Shown piece after piece: positions 1 through 12,000 of a DNA stretch of 64,000 nt. Below the pieces are notes generated by a model. It searched no databases. It had not been told where the DNA came from and worked only from the letters and a program-made list of their open reading frames with translations. Where the stretch lies: positions 34,814,885-34,878,884 of the forward strand of contig CM067109.1 in assembly GCA_034008185.1 (NCBI GenBank). The letters run 5' to 3'. Numbering within the stretch: position 1 is the first letter of the stretch; every line of letters starts with the position of its first letter. This DNA is from Gorsachius magnificus. Lineage: Eukaryota > Chordata > Aves > Pelecaniformes > Ardeidae. Both the position numbers and the translations under genes were made by a program.

Positions 1-823
1 GTCAAATCATACTGGTCACTGAAATGGCAATTGATTTCTGAATTGCATTTTTGTCACCTTGCATCCAATGCTGCCCATGGAGAATGCTGCATCTGTGTGG
101 TCATACATATATGTGTATTTTTATAACTGAGGTAAAAAATAATGATGAGACCTTTTTCTCAAGCAAAAAAAAAGGAAAAAGCACAAAGCTACTGCAAAAT
201 TATACAAGGTTTGAAAATGATACCTCAAGGAAAAATGGAAAGATTAATATTTTTTTCCAAAAATTTCATTGCTAAATGACATGAAAATACTAAATTTTAA
301 AACATCCAGTCAGCTGCATTGATAATATCAAAAAGCAAAATATCAAAACATGGAGTAAATTATTTGTAAATCATATTTAAATACTGTATTGTAAAAAATA
401 AGCAATGACCAAACTGTACAAATTATAATTTAATTGGCTGGCATGGCTTCGTTTAAGAGTGTGAGCTGTTGGTAATGTGATGACGATGGATACTAATGAA
501 AGGCAATAGGTGTTAGAAAGCATACATAAGGGCTACTCTAGCTGTTGATGCATTTTAAGGCGTGGTGACATGGTTTTCAATTGTACAAAGAACTTTTTTT
601 CCTCACAGCATTATGTACATTTAATGTTTTTAAGAAATTTGCCTAATGAGTGTTCAAGTTAAAATGCTACGTGTTATCACACCTATTATCACTGGTATTT
701 TTTTCTCACATTAAATTGAAATGGGCTTGCATGTTCATTTTCAGTTTTCCCTTCATGCACACATTTTTCTGAGTTAATGTTTCATATTTATTTTCATTTT
801 CCCATTAATTTCTTCCTCTTCAG
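1..823 (+). other. ST8SIA4: 3' end of ST8SIA4 intron 3
   Basis: AT-rich non-coding DNA leading into the exon that begins at 824. It ends in a pyrimidine-rich acceptor tract (about 801-820, TCTTCCTCTT) followed by CAG at 821-823. Possible branch-point adenines lie in the TTAAT contexts near 774-778 and 804-809. No repeat or other gene was recognised. The intron number assumes the five-coding-exon layout known for mammalian ST8SIA4. Confidence 0.85.
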
Positions 824-1117
824 GTGCAATCTAGCTCCTGTGGTGGAGTTTGCTGCCGATGTGGGAACTAAATCTGATTTTATTACCATGAACCCATCAG
901 TTGTACAAAGAGCATTTGGAGGCTTTCGGAATGAGAGTGACAGAACAAAATTTGTGCATAGACTATCTATGCTGAATGACAGTGTCCTTTGGATCCCTGC
1001 TTTCATGGTCAAAGGCGGAGAGAAGCATGTGGAGTGGGTTAATGCATTAATCCTTAAGAATAAATTGAAAGTGCGAACCGCCTATCCATCACTGAGACTT
1101 ATTCATGCTGTCAGAGG
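824..1117 (+). CDS. ST8SIA4: ST8SIA4 penultimate coding exon (exon 4; residues ~168-266)
   Basis: Polysialyltransferase ST8Sia IV (PST), a Golgi type II membrane enzyme that extends alpha-2,8-linked polysialic acid on N-glycans of NCAM and related acceptors. The exon opens with the last base of a split Arg codon (G at 824), then Cys169 at 825-827 ([10 protein letters not shown]), the end of sialylmotif L. It continues through [16 protein letters not shown] to IHAVR and ends with GG of a split Gly codon. The acceptor is CAG|G and the donor is AGAGG|GTAAGTG (GT at 1118-1119). It encodes 97 whole residues. N-glycosylation sequons are visible at Asn204 (NES) and Asn219 (NDS), both known sites in the mammalian enzyme; Asn191 is followed by Pro and is not usable. 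From Lys246 (1056-1058) onward it encodes most of the polysialyltransferase domain (PSTD). Reading is uninterrupted. Residue 209 is Thr where I recall Glu in the human protein. Numbering is inferred by aligning from memory and is confirmed by cysteine and histidine positions in the next exon. Confidence 0.97.
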
Positions 1118-3907
1118 GTAAGTGTCTGGAAAAGACTGGTCTGTCCTTGGCACAATGAAGCTCAACTAGAATTCCTAGCAGGCAGAAAAAAGCTCAAGTA
1201 AAATGTTAAAAGGAGTATGATATTTCCATTATTATTGTAATGGATTGCATTTATGATAAATATGTTTGGTAATAAATATCCACTCATTTAGCCTGCAAAC
1301 AATTGAAATGCATTAGCACAGTAACTTTTCAATTTCACTTTTATGTACAAAAACTTTTTATGATCGTTATAGTGATAAATTAATGAAAAGCTAGTCTGAA
1401 TTCAAGAGATATCTGTAAGTCATCAAACCAGAGGACAATGTAAGTGCTACATGTCGTCTTTTGGGCAAGACTATGGAGATAAAAAATATAATTTAAATAG
1501 CATAGAAGGTAGGGTAACAGCCATGTAAATAATGAAGTCTGGCAGATCTGAAAATAATGAGCTCCTTCCTAAAACATCTAGGATTTTATAGCAATCTTTC
1601 TCCTTTTGAATTTGGCCAGATGCTTGGGCAATTCAAAAACATTGATCAGAACCACTGAAACCATTAATATAACCAGTTGTTAAAAAAAAATGCATCCATG
1701 CTTTGTGCAGAGACTTTTTTTTTCACCCCCATAATTAAACAAGACTGTCAGATGGCTTCAATGTCTTTTGTCACTACAAGTAAAAGAGTATAGAGGGCTA
1801 TGCATGAAAAGCATTGAGATGATGATGGTAGCGCAGTATCTGTTTGTGTAGTGAATTATGACAGTATGGTAGTATTTAGCTTGAGTTCTTTGAACTGTGC
1901 TGTCTGTTTGTGGGGTTTTGGGAGATGCTCTAGAGTATTAGTGTTGGCTTGTACAGCAGCTACTGACTAGGTATCTGCTTAAAAAGTTGTTTCTGTTACA
2001 GCCACAGAGATAAGATCAGAGGGGATGTTTGAACTGTTACCCCAATCTAGTATATACGAAAGTATGAGAATACAGTTTAGAAATATGTTGTTCTTCAGCA
2101 TATTAGGGCTTCTGAAATATGCTTTTCTCCTTATGCCATGTCTCAAATACGTTAACTACTGTGTTCTTCATGTTGTATGCTTCTGGCACTGGAATGAAAA
2201 AAATCTATTCCCTTTGGAACTTGGAAATCCTTTGGAAATCTTTTATTATTTTTACAAGTTGCTCAGTTTCCATAGCTGTTTGGGTAGTTCTTTTATTATA
2301 CTTTTACACTTTAACTATTTATGGGCCTTGATTGTGTTGAATTTTCAAGTATTCAAAATGCCTATAGCTCATGAATAGTTGTAGTGGTTTTTGCGTGTGT
2401 GTGTAAATCCGAATAAGTAAGATTATTTCCAGTTTTTAAACAGCTGTTCTCATCTCCATCTGCTAAATCTTAGCAAAATTATCAGAAGTGAATGGTAATT
2501 TGGAATGTGCAGTCTTTCAGTTGGTCAACTTGAAGGTCCTTTAGGGAGCTTTGTCTTAAAAAACAGAATTAGCATGTACATTGTCTCTCTTACAGGAAGG
2601 CAACAAAAGCTCTGCCATCAGAATTGGTGTTGAAATTTTAGGCTATTCGGTCTATTCAGATTATAACTAGCAGTGTAAGTCTGCTGCCATTTAAAACAGT
2701 GTGTGTAACTTACTTGGTTTTAAGGAAAATCTTCATAATACTGTATTCTATCTATTGTGCTCCTGTTTATTTCAAATCCAATGTAAACGGATGATTTATG
2801 AATCTCTGAAGAGATACTACCTGAAAGGAATTGCTATAAAACACTCATTGTTTTATGAATCTGCACTATTTCTATGTATTTGTTTTGATATGTTTGTTTG
2901 TATATTTGATGCTTTTGCAAACTCTCTGCTTGCAAGTTTAAGTCTTTGTTAACCATGTTAACTGCGATGACCTAGTGGAGGCCTGTGGTGCTGCAAAACA
3001 GAAAGGGTAAAATAAACACAATGTGAAGATTGCTGTTAGCTGAATGAGAAGCAAAAACAGGAAATCTACCCACAAAACCTGCATGTTAAAACACACACAG
3101 TCAAACCTGTGCAGAGCATCTAATCTCCTTCATAGGGCGCCTGAGCATATGTGCCAGACTGTGAGAATGCAAGTCTTATGCAACGGGTTACAGCCTCTTA
3201 AGCCATAAGAGGGAGATGGAGTTTGGTTTATTGATAAAAGCACGATAAGGAAAGCTGAACTGCAAGAAGTGGTTTTTGTAGGCTGTCTTATTTACACAAG
3301 GAAACTACTTGCACCTGCAGCCTTTGTTTTGCAGACTGTAAGCATTCTTAAATAGTTGTATCTTTGTGTTGAAACGTAGCTCAATGATTTTCATTAAAGG
3401 CCACAAAAGTGTAGAGCAGACACATGGGAATGTAGCATTTGCAATCACTGTCCAGTATTTAATACCTGTAACATCTCCAAACTCCTTTTAACCTCCACAC
3501 ATGTAAGTATTCACTTCTTTTGTTTCTGGTTTCTTGCCTTGATAATTCCAAAGCATTCTGGCTTTACTCTTTATTTGAGTGTGCATATATTGCACTAAAT
3601 AGTAATTTATATGACGGTAATTAGGGCCATTTTAAATTAGACTTCAATGATAAGAAAATGAGTCAAGAGTCAGTGTGGGTCTTACATTGCATTTATATCT
3701 TGAAACCCTCCCAAATTTGTAATGACTTAAACACAGTGAGGTCTTTGTTAGACCATGCCAAAGACTTAGTACTAGGAGGGTCTATTGAAGAACTGTTCTT
3801 CAACCTGAAAGCATATTCTTACAGAGACAAATAAAAGGTGCAATTTTATGATTAATAAGCTAAAAGAGTCCATTAAGCTGTTTCAGAAGACTTATGCACA
3901 CATAATT

Positions 3908-3958
3908 GACCTATACCAGACCTATACCACAGATACACCTATGGATGTGGTATACCAC
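3908..3958. repeat. 11-bp tandem duplicate plus 12-bp palindrome
   Basis: GACCTATACCA occurs twice back to back (3908-3918 and 3919-3929). It is followed by the perfect 12-bp palindrome GTGGTATACCAC at 3947-3958, whose left half also pairs with TATACCAC in the second unit. It looks like a small foldback; no function is implied. Confidence 0.8.
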
Positions 3959-6900
3959 AGGGCTATGCCATATCCATATCTTTCAGCTGGTTGAAAAGAG
4001 GCTTTTATTTGAAACTTTGATGTAATATATTGCAACTACAGGTCTTCATAATCTAAAAATATAAAACACTGATAAAGGCCTGAAAACTGTCTAAAAAGAG
4101 AAGATGGCAGAGAAGTTACAATGGTAAAGTCTTCCCTTTTTTGGAAGAATAAATAAATTCCCAGTGTAAATTTAAATTGATATCAAGAGTTCTTTGATTT
4201 AATGTACCTAAAGTTTTATTTAAAATATGGAAATACAGTGTATTGTGGGCTAAATAATTTAGTAACTAATCATCAATAAAGTAAAGTTTGTAATTCCAAC
4301 CTGACAAATTAAGTACTATTAGAGACATGTAATGCTGAAGGGTGCAGGCTGATGGGCACGAGCTTTGGAAATTATTGTCTCTATTCATTTTTGTCTGTAT
4401 CACACTGCCAAATTGTTCAGGAAAATTAGGCTTTTCATTCATCAGCCTTTAAAGTATAAGGCACAGGCAGTTTCTGAAGACAGAACTTTAGCTTTCTTAG
4501 ACTTCTGTTCTGATCTAGTGAGGCCAAATTCTGTATTTTTATCTACTGTTTTACTTAATAACAGGGCGGTTTTCTGCAATCACATACACCACTGAAATTC
4601 TCCTATTTTTCCTTCTTTTTTAATGAAAGAAACTTTGAGCAGCACATAGTATTTGGGAGTTGCTCTTGATCAGACAGTAGAATAATGACTGCATTCCGAG
4701 ATAATTTTGAAAAACTTTCATTTTTTCCTGTCCATTTGTGCATTTTTTGGGTCATAACAAAGGTAATGTGGTGTTTGAAAAATAAATTGCTTTTTTGTTT
4801 CATGCCTTATTAAACTTCTGTGAGTGATGGCCACTCCTCTAAAATCTGAGGAATTCGAAGTTTTGAGAATTGATTATGTAAATTCTAAGTCCAACATGGT
4901 AACTACTTTTTTAATCAGTAGCATATCTTAAATGGCTGTTGGATTCAGATTTTTTAGTTCAGTAGATTTAGATCAAATGATAATTTATTTTCTCTGCTTT
5001 TGTATTTCTTAAATCAACGAGTTTGTATTTGAAGTTAGAATATTGGATTTGGAAAGTGATTTGGGGGAAGTTCCATGATTTTTTCACAAAGTGTTTCTAA
5101 AAGCTGTTTTATGGAACTTTTAATGTAATTGTGCACACAATATTGACAAAATAATTGAGGTAATCAATATGTAACGGAGTTCAAGATGGAACTAGAATCC
5201 ATAAATGAGGAGCTTAACTGATTAAAAGGATTTATTTGCTCTCTAACACCACTGCTGGGAAGGTTAATTATAAAGTAATTATAATGAGCAAACCACACAA
5301 CTTTTTTTTGTTTTTAATTTAACAACAAATTTCAGAAACTTTGATTTACTAATATGCTTGAGATTTAATGCTGAACTCTTTGACTAGGATTTTCCAAGTG
5401 AGATGATACTCTTTTGAGGTGTGGACAGTGTCTGTTTAGAGTCTGCTCCCAGTAGCAGAGCTCTAATGGAATCTGCATTAAACAGTAGGGAAACAGGAAC
5501 TGAGCCTGCTGGGATTAGAGTCCAGATCTTGTTTACTTCAATGGTGGCAGACAACCAAACCTGAAAGTAGGATCAGCAGACGCTTTCTGCTATGGATCCT
5601 GCCTTGCGGTTCCCTAGAGGGAGTTAGAGAGGGCTTCTGAGACTAAGAATGTTGTTGGTACAGTAGGTGTAGGTCGGAGTTAACTTCCAGAGCCTTGCAC
5701 AGCTGTTCTTCTCCTGCTTCTGCTGGCAAATATCTGAAGACATCTGTTGAAAAAGCAGAACAACACCACCCCCACCACCCCACCAAGCAGTACAGTAGGT
5801 TTCTGAGAAGTCTTTTCTCATGTTTCCTCTCCCAACTCCACAATACAAAGTTCTCACACTCATCGTCATATGTAAGAATGTTTTCTTGGCTTTTTTTCCT
5901 ACTGGAGCCATCCCATGAACTATTAGTCACTCAGCAGCAATATCGCTGAAGTTACTTCATGTAAGATTCCTTTCCATCTTTTGGGTATGGAACAATCGCG
6001 TGGACATCCTGTGGGATTTGCCTGTGCTTACTTATTTCCTTCTTTCTGCCTGTGAAAGAGCAGTATTAGAGTTGATCCTGCATTAAACATGGCAGCATTC
6101 CCACTCAAATCTCTGTTTTGCCTGAGTAAAGAGTATGCTGTGCCTATTTATGGCCACTTTTCAGTTCAGTCTTTTCCTTTATTAGTGAAAGCAAACAGCT
6201 GCTGTTTGAATGTAGTGACCTTTTACACAACTTCACTATGGCTCCAGAGTCTTTTGCTGTGGGAATTGCAGAAAAAATACTTTGAGAAACTCAAACATAC
6301 AGAAATCAAATAGTTCTCCAGCAGCTCTGTGCTAATAAAGAAACAATTGCTGGGAACAATCTATATTGTAAACACTAATGTTTCTTTTCTTACTGCTAAC
6401 AGACTTTACATTTTTTCCTCTACTCATAAAACATATCTCTTAAGACATTTTCGAGTACATGGCTGAATAAATAATAACTGCAGAAAACAAAAGATTAAAA
6501 AAAGGCCATTAAGCTAAAAATACAATGCTATATTTTATATAAAATGACTGTGTCTTTTGCATCATGTCATATAAATATTCAAAATGTTAGGACAAAAATT
6601 CACGTTTCCTTTTCAGTACAGTACAATTCCTTTTTTCATATATGTGGATCTTAGTTCTATATTACAATACACTTGTTCCCTGGCATAACGCATCAGCAGA
6701 GCTGGCTTTGATAAGTTATACAAACAAATAGGATGCCTGTCGGTTTGGATTTTCAGAACTTCATCTATTGTGTGAAGCTGTTCTTCCGATCCCAGGAACC
6801 TGGCTAATAGGAGAGCAGAAGGTCATGCTCCCGTTCCTGAAGTGGAGACACTCCGGCGTTGATCTTTCAGCCCAGCAGCTAAATACCAGGGCTGCAGGGC

Positions 6901-7260
6901 CCGTGCACCCTGTGACGGTGCCTCCTTACCCGGTTCAGAGTTTCTCAGGATGAGCTTTTATTTCCTTTGCATGAGGTTTCGTATTTTATTGTGTTTTGGG
7001 AAAATTTAGCAAGATCTGTCAAGAGGTATGTTGCTTTTTGAGAGAAAGGGGAGCTTTTTCAGTGGGGGCAAACACAGGTAAAGTAGAGGAGACACAAGGG
7101 CAAAATAATGTGCTCTAAACCGTCTGTTCTTTATATTTTTCATTGTCTGTTCCATACTGCAAAGCAGGCCATGAAAAGCCCAGTCATGACTGTGGGGAAA
7201 GAACCGTTACTCTGATTTTGAAGGACTTTGTGATAATAAAATTCTGTGAGGTTTTTTGGG

Positions 7261-7278
7261 TTTTTTTTGGGGGGGGGG
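7261..7278. repeat. T8-G10 homopolymer junction
   Basis: A run of T followed directly by ten G (7269-7278), within a T/G-only stretch reaching about 7292. It is a simple low-complexity tract and prone to sequencing-length error. Confidence 0.85.
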
Positions 7279-7862
7279 TTGTTTTGGTTTTTTTATTATT
7301 ATCAGCAACTTACATACTTAAGACTTGTTAAATGCAACCTTTTACTAGAGGAGAGCAACAGAATTGGTCATATGAAAAATAGTAATGAAATTTCCTATTT
7401 TCAAGTTTTGCTGCTTAGCTTATCTAGCATGAGCAACAGCATGGTACCTAATGCTAATGGCTTAGCAGCTAAGCAGGAAATAAATAACACATAGTTTATT
7501 CATACAGTGTATTTGCACATTTCTATTTATTTTTAAAACTATTTTGCTACGTATTATTATTTTTTTCAGTTTTAGGTGGTTTTTTTATTTTATCCTCACT
7601 TGCATAAAATCCGATCCTTTCTGTGTTTCTGAAAACTATAAAATTGTGCAAAACTAATTAACTATCATTTGGCCATATCGTACTACTGTAACAAAAATTG
7701 TAGCTATGCAGCTGAGAAGCAAACCTGAAAGTTTTTATAGTCTGTCTTCGAGGAGTAAAGTACAGAGTTTGGCATGTTCTACCAGTTTTTCTTCTTTTTT
7801 TAAAGTGCAGTTTATAAGCAAAACTTAAAGTTTTTTTGGAAGGGGAGGGTGGGGAATTTCCC

Positions 7863-7886
7863 TTTTTTTTTTTTTTTTTTTTTTTT
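7863..7886. repeat. Poly(T) tract, 24 bases
   Basis: Uninterrupted run of 24 T in intron 4, preceded by a G/T-rich stretch. It may be an expanded mononucleotide repeat or the fossil poly(A) tail of an antisense retrocopy. No retrocopy body was recognised next to it. Confidence 0.9.
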
Positions 7887-8110
7887 AAGGAAAATTAATA
7901 AGAACAATTCTGTTGCTATTTTTTTTTCTTATTGTAATGCCTACCAAGAGTTTTCAAAGATGTGTACATTTCGCTTTGACCTTACTGAACTTCTGTGATG
8001 AGGAGCAGTTGTACTGAGCATCCAGCCAGTAACATTTCTTCAAATGCTTAGTTAATTACTGAGGTAATGTGGAAATAAGCAAACATAGCTATCACTTCAT
8101 ACGCTATTGG

Positions 8111-8474
8111 GCAAAAAGCTGGGAAGGGACACAGCCAGGACAGCTGACCTGAACTGACCAAAGGGAAATGTCATACCATATAGTGTCATGCTCAGCAAGC
8201 AATACAATTCCAGTAGCAGAAGAAGCAAGGGGGTTGTCTTCCAAAGCGGTCGTTGCTGAGAGACGAGGTGGGCCTCAGTCTTCTTGTGGGTGGTGGTAAG
8301 CGATTGCCTTTTTTCCCCCTCTTTCGTTCACACTGTAAGGTGTATTTATCTTGATCTATGAGTTTTCTTGCTTTTGCTCTTCCCGATTTCTCCCTTGTCC
8401 CACCAAGGAGGGAGCAGGGAGCAAGAGAGCAGCTGTGTGGGTGCTTGGCTGCTGGCCAGGGTCAACCCATCACA
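8111..8474 (+). mobile_element. 5'-truncated avian ERV LTR fragment
   Basis: About 364 bases matching the 3' two thirds of the LTR that lies complete at 8540-9072. Shared blocks include AAGCTGGGA(A/G)GGG with ACACAGCCAG (8115 onward), CAGCTGA followed by AACTG and CCAAAGGG, a GGGTGGTGGTAAGCGATTG block, the GTCCCACC-rich block, and the terminal GGTCAACCCATCACA. The 5' part of the LTR is missing. It has the same orientation as ST8SIA4 and diverges clearly from the neighbouring copy, so it is an old, separate insertion. There is no coding content. Confidence 0.82.
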
Positions 8475-8539
8475 TGAGGGAAGGAATTTCTGTATTTGCT
8501 ATATCAGCCAAGTATGGGCTTTCCAGAGAGTAATGGAAG

Positions 8540-9072
8540 TGTCCTGGTTTCAGCTGGGATAGAGTAGATTTTCTTCTTAGTAGCTGGTATAGTGCTGTGT
8601 TTTGGATTTAGTATGAGAAGAATGTTTCTAAACCACTGATGTTGTAGTTGTTGCTGAGCAATGCTTACACCAGTCAGGGACTTCTCAGCTCTGCCAGGGG
8701 CGCAAGAAGCTGGGAGGGGGCACAGCCAGAACAGCTGATGCAAACTGGCCAAAGGGCTATTCCAGCCATGCGTCCTGCTCGTCGCGGGGGGGAAGGAGGA
8801 AGGGGGGGACATTTGGGTGAGTCTTCCCAGGTAACCGTTACGCATGATGGAGCCCTGCTGTCCTGGAGATGGCTGAGCACCTGCCTGCCCGTGGGAAGCA
8901 GTGAATGAATTCCTTGCATGCATGGCTTTTGCTTTACCTGTTAAACTGTCTTTATCCCAGCCCATGGGTTTTCTCACTTTTACTCTTCTGAGTCTCTCCC
9001 TCATCCCACTGTGGGGGGAGTGAGCGAGCGGCTACATGGTGCTGAGTTGCCAGCCAGGGTTAAACCACGACA
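8540..9072 (+). mobile_element. Solo LTR of an abundant avian endogenous retrovirus family
   Basis: Starts TGTCCTGGTTTCAGCTGGGA at 8540 and ends GGTTAAACCACGACA at 9072, giving the TG...CA termini expected of an LTR. I recognise these ends from a family common in neoavian genomes; the exact library name is not certain. A TTAAACTGTCTTTATC stretch near 8941 may act as the polyadenylation region, and a GTGGGGGGAGTGAGCGAGCGGC block follows near 9011. Flanks are GGAAG before and GTAAG after, a possible 5-bp target-site duplication with one mismatch. No internal retroviral region is attached, so it is read as a solo LTR. The 166-codon minus-strand ORF across it is a chance ORF. Confidence 0.87.
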
Positions 9073-12000
9073 GTAAGCCTTCCAGCTTTTTCCACTTTGC
9101 ATCAAAGAAATAAGAGACTGAATTAGAAAGTGAGAAAAAGGGTGAGCATTGCTGTATTTCAGACACTTGGGAGGTAAAGCGGCCACATGGTTATGTCACC
9201 TCTATCATGCATGGTAGCTTTTTAAGCGTAGAATGTGTTTTGAAAAAAAAAAAAAAAAAGATTCATCAGGTGATGGGTCTGGATTCTGCTTCTTTGGTGT
9301 CAGAAGGTGCACCATAGTTGAGTTAGATCCTGCTAGGTGCTTGTGTTTTGGATGGAATGAGATGTAAATCTCTCACCAGTCCTCATTTCCTTCCCAGCCT
9401 GGACTGAAGTCTCTGCCCTGCTGTGCATGCTGTCTTATACATCCTCTTTCAGAGGATATTCCTGTGAATCCTGTTCTTAGGTGTTCTGCTGTCCTTATGC
9501 TCATGTGTAGACGTAAGGACATGTCTATACATGTATGGGAGATGAACATTGTGTATGGATTCACATCATGAGTTTAATAGGATAAGGTTGCTGTACTGAA
9601 GGCTTTTCTTGAATTTGTCCTTCAGTCTTCAACAAGTGAATTAACGGGCCAGAGGAAAAACTAAGAAAATAACCACTACTTCTAAAATATAAAAAATCAT
9701 TACTTTTATTCCTACCTTTTTTTAAAAAAATATTTTTGTATTGAAATAACAGCTGCTATGCCTCATGAGCACTGTGGAGACAACTTAATACCTTTTCCTT
9801 TCTGTATTTAGTGGGAACAAGAGTTGTCATTTGCATTTTTGAAACACATATTTAATGAAGTAGTCAAAGAAAAATGACTTAGAGAAAGTAACTGCAAGAA
9901 CTTGCCTTTCATTTTAAACTTATTTGTAGTTTATTGGCTAGCAGTGTGATACAGGGGAATTTCCAACCAGAAAGAGTAATCATTTCCTCTTACAACTTGC
10001 AAACAAAGAAGACCTGTGAAAGGATCTGGGATAAGACTGTACCAAGAGCAAGTGCAACTGCTGGTTTCAGAACATTTTGGAGGCTCACGAGGGTTTTTTT
10101 TATTCTTATTTTTTTCTATTTCAGTATAAATGTGGGCACACTCACCAGAAGTGTTGGCAGAGAGGAAGTAGTGGGTGTATTAGAGTCATACTGAAACCAA
10201 CAGGTGGCACAGCTTATGCTTGTATCAAAATCTTTAGCTTCAGATGAAACGTAACATACAGGAGGGCTAAGAGGGTAGTATCCTGTTTGTTCCAGACTGC
10301 TCCTACAATACAAAATCCATCTGTGGGCTTTGCATACTGAAAGGTTCGTGTTTGGCATGAACTTTCCAGATGAGGCTTTTCTCACCTGTAGTCTGTAAGG
10401 CACAGAGTATAGGAGAAGGTGCAAGAGAGACAGTAGACTGCAGAATGTAGCTTTCAGTGACAAGAAGCTTGCAGAAAATAATCTCAGTGTTTCTTTTTAT
10501 CCTTCATTTTAAAATCACGAAAGTGAAACCCTGAGGGTTGATAAAGACAACATCAAGGAGGGAACCCCTCCCTCAGTGCTGCGGCGTGTACGTACTCCGT
10601 GAGGTACGTATGCCTGCACCAGATGAGAAGCGTCACAGCATAGCTGTGGGGCTGTGCTGCAGCGACTGTGTACCAAGGAGATAGTGCAGTGTGGCCGGCT
10701 GTAGGGGATTGATGTAAGCTGGCACTAGAAACAACACACAGGGCTTGACCTGTAGACAAGTGATGGAAATTGGGATTTCTGCTCCCTGCAAGGGATTTGT
10801 CATGCATTTTCATAGAGGAGTCAATTTGCTGTAGTTTGTGGGTTTCTCAGAGTCCCCAGGGACATTTCACAGTGGGAGCATATCCATAGAGATGATGCTG
10901 GCTGGCTGTGGAGTCAATTAGAAGATGAACCAAATGAATTCTGGCGATGGAGAAGGCCAGGTTTGAGAGGATACGGGTAGAGGAAGATTTGGCTGATGCA
11001 TCTGGAAATCTCAACTCTGACGTTGTTAGTAGCGAACATCTGTCCTTTTCCTACTGAATCCATGTAGAGAGCAGTAGGCTTCTCACTGACAAGGGTAATG
11101 CATAAAGGCTGTTGTGGAGTGCAAAATTTGGCTGAGATCTGGGTTTAACTCATGAAATTGCTAAGCCATTGTTGCTATGTTGGTACAATGATCATCCTAT
11201 GAAACAGAGGTGAAAGAGAAGAGGAAATTTGTCTTTTTGTTTTCAATTTCTATAAACTTGTTTGTAATATGCAAAGCAAGTTCCGGGCATGACTTATCTG
11301 GGAAATGTGCCAATGTGTAAACACACTTCATTTCTATAACATCGATGACTTGAAGTTGAGTAGTTTGAATTCAGGCTGAAGATCTCGCTTAAAATTACTG
11401 TTAATTACACGGCTGATGGTAACTTAGTAAAGCCACTGGCAGTATACCATGACTTTTAGCGTAATAGTAAATAAGTAAGAGTAAGACAGTTCAGTTGTTG
11501 CTTAAAGGCTTTAATCAAGGAAGCAACAGGTTTTTCCTTTCCTTTTAAAAGAGGTTTTTTAAAAGGCATTTACACAGCCTTTTTTCTTTTTTTTTTTTAA
11601 TCTTTCTTTTTTATTGTAATCTTACAGTTTAGTGAACTGGCTAGCTGATTTGTTTCAGGGTCGTCATAATTCCTTTTTTTCTTTATCTGATTTTATAACA
11701 GCAGTAATAATAGTAGACACCTACCTGCTGGATGCCTCTACTGATACATTTTAAAGTGCAAGAAACCCACAGAAAGAACATAAAACGAGTTACACAATAG
11801 AGAGGACACATCTCAATTTTTTTGGCAAATGCTACAAAGTCTTTTGTCATATTTCTCTATACTCCTGTCTGAAACATGTAGTAGAAAAGAGAAACTGATG
11901 CAGAAGGCTGTTGTATCAGCAAATCTTGGAGGAAGGCAAGCTAAAGACAGGAAATCTTTCTGGAGGAAAAACATCCGTTAATCTCCTTTCTTGAAAACCA

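Larger units (their letters stand above)
1118..8110. other. Intronic, no gene recognised
   Basis: AT-rich intronic DNA. ORFs up to 117 codons occur (for example 2025-2378), but their translations look like random hydrophobic AT-rich sequence without a domain. It contains a short palindrome cluster at 3908-3958, a (CCA)-rich stretch near 5761-5787, a T8/G10 run at 7261-7278, and a T24 run at 7863-7886. Confidence 0.8.

Noticed and set aside
777..823. Upstream extension of the exon 4 reading frame to an ATG at 777
   Set aside because: The codons before 824 read through the polypyrimidine acceptor tract. The CAG at 821-823 and the split Arg codon match the known exon border, so the ATG is not a start.
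8504..9004. 166-codon minus-strand ORF
   Set aside because: It lies antisense across the non-coding solo LTR at 8540-9072 and shows no protein family features.
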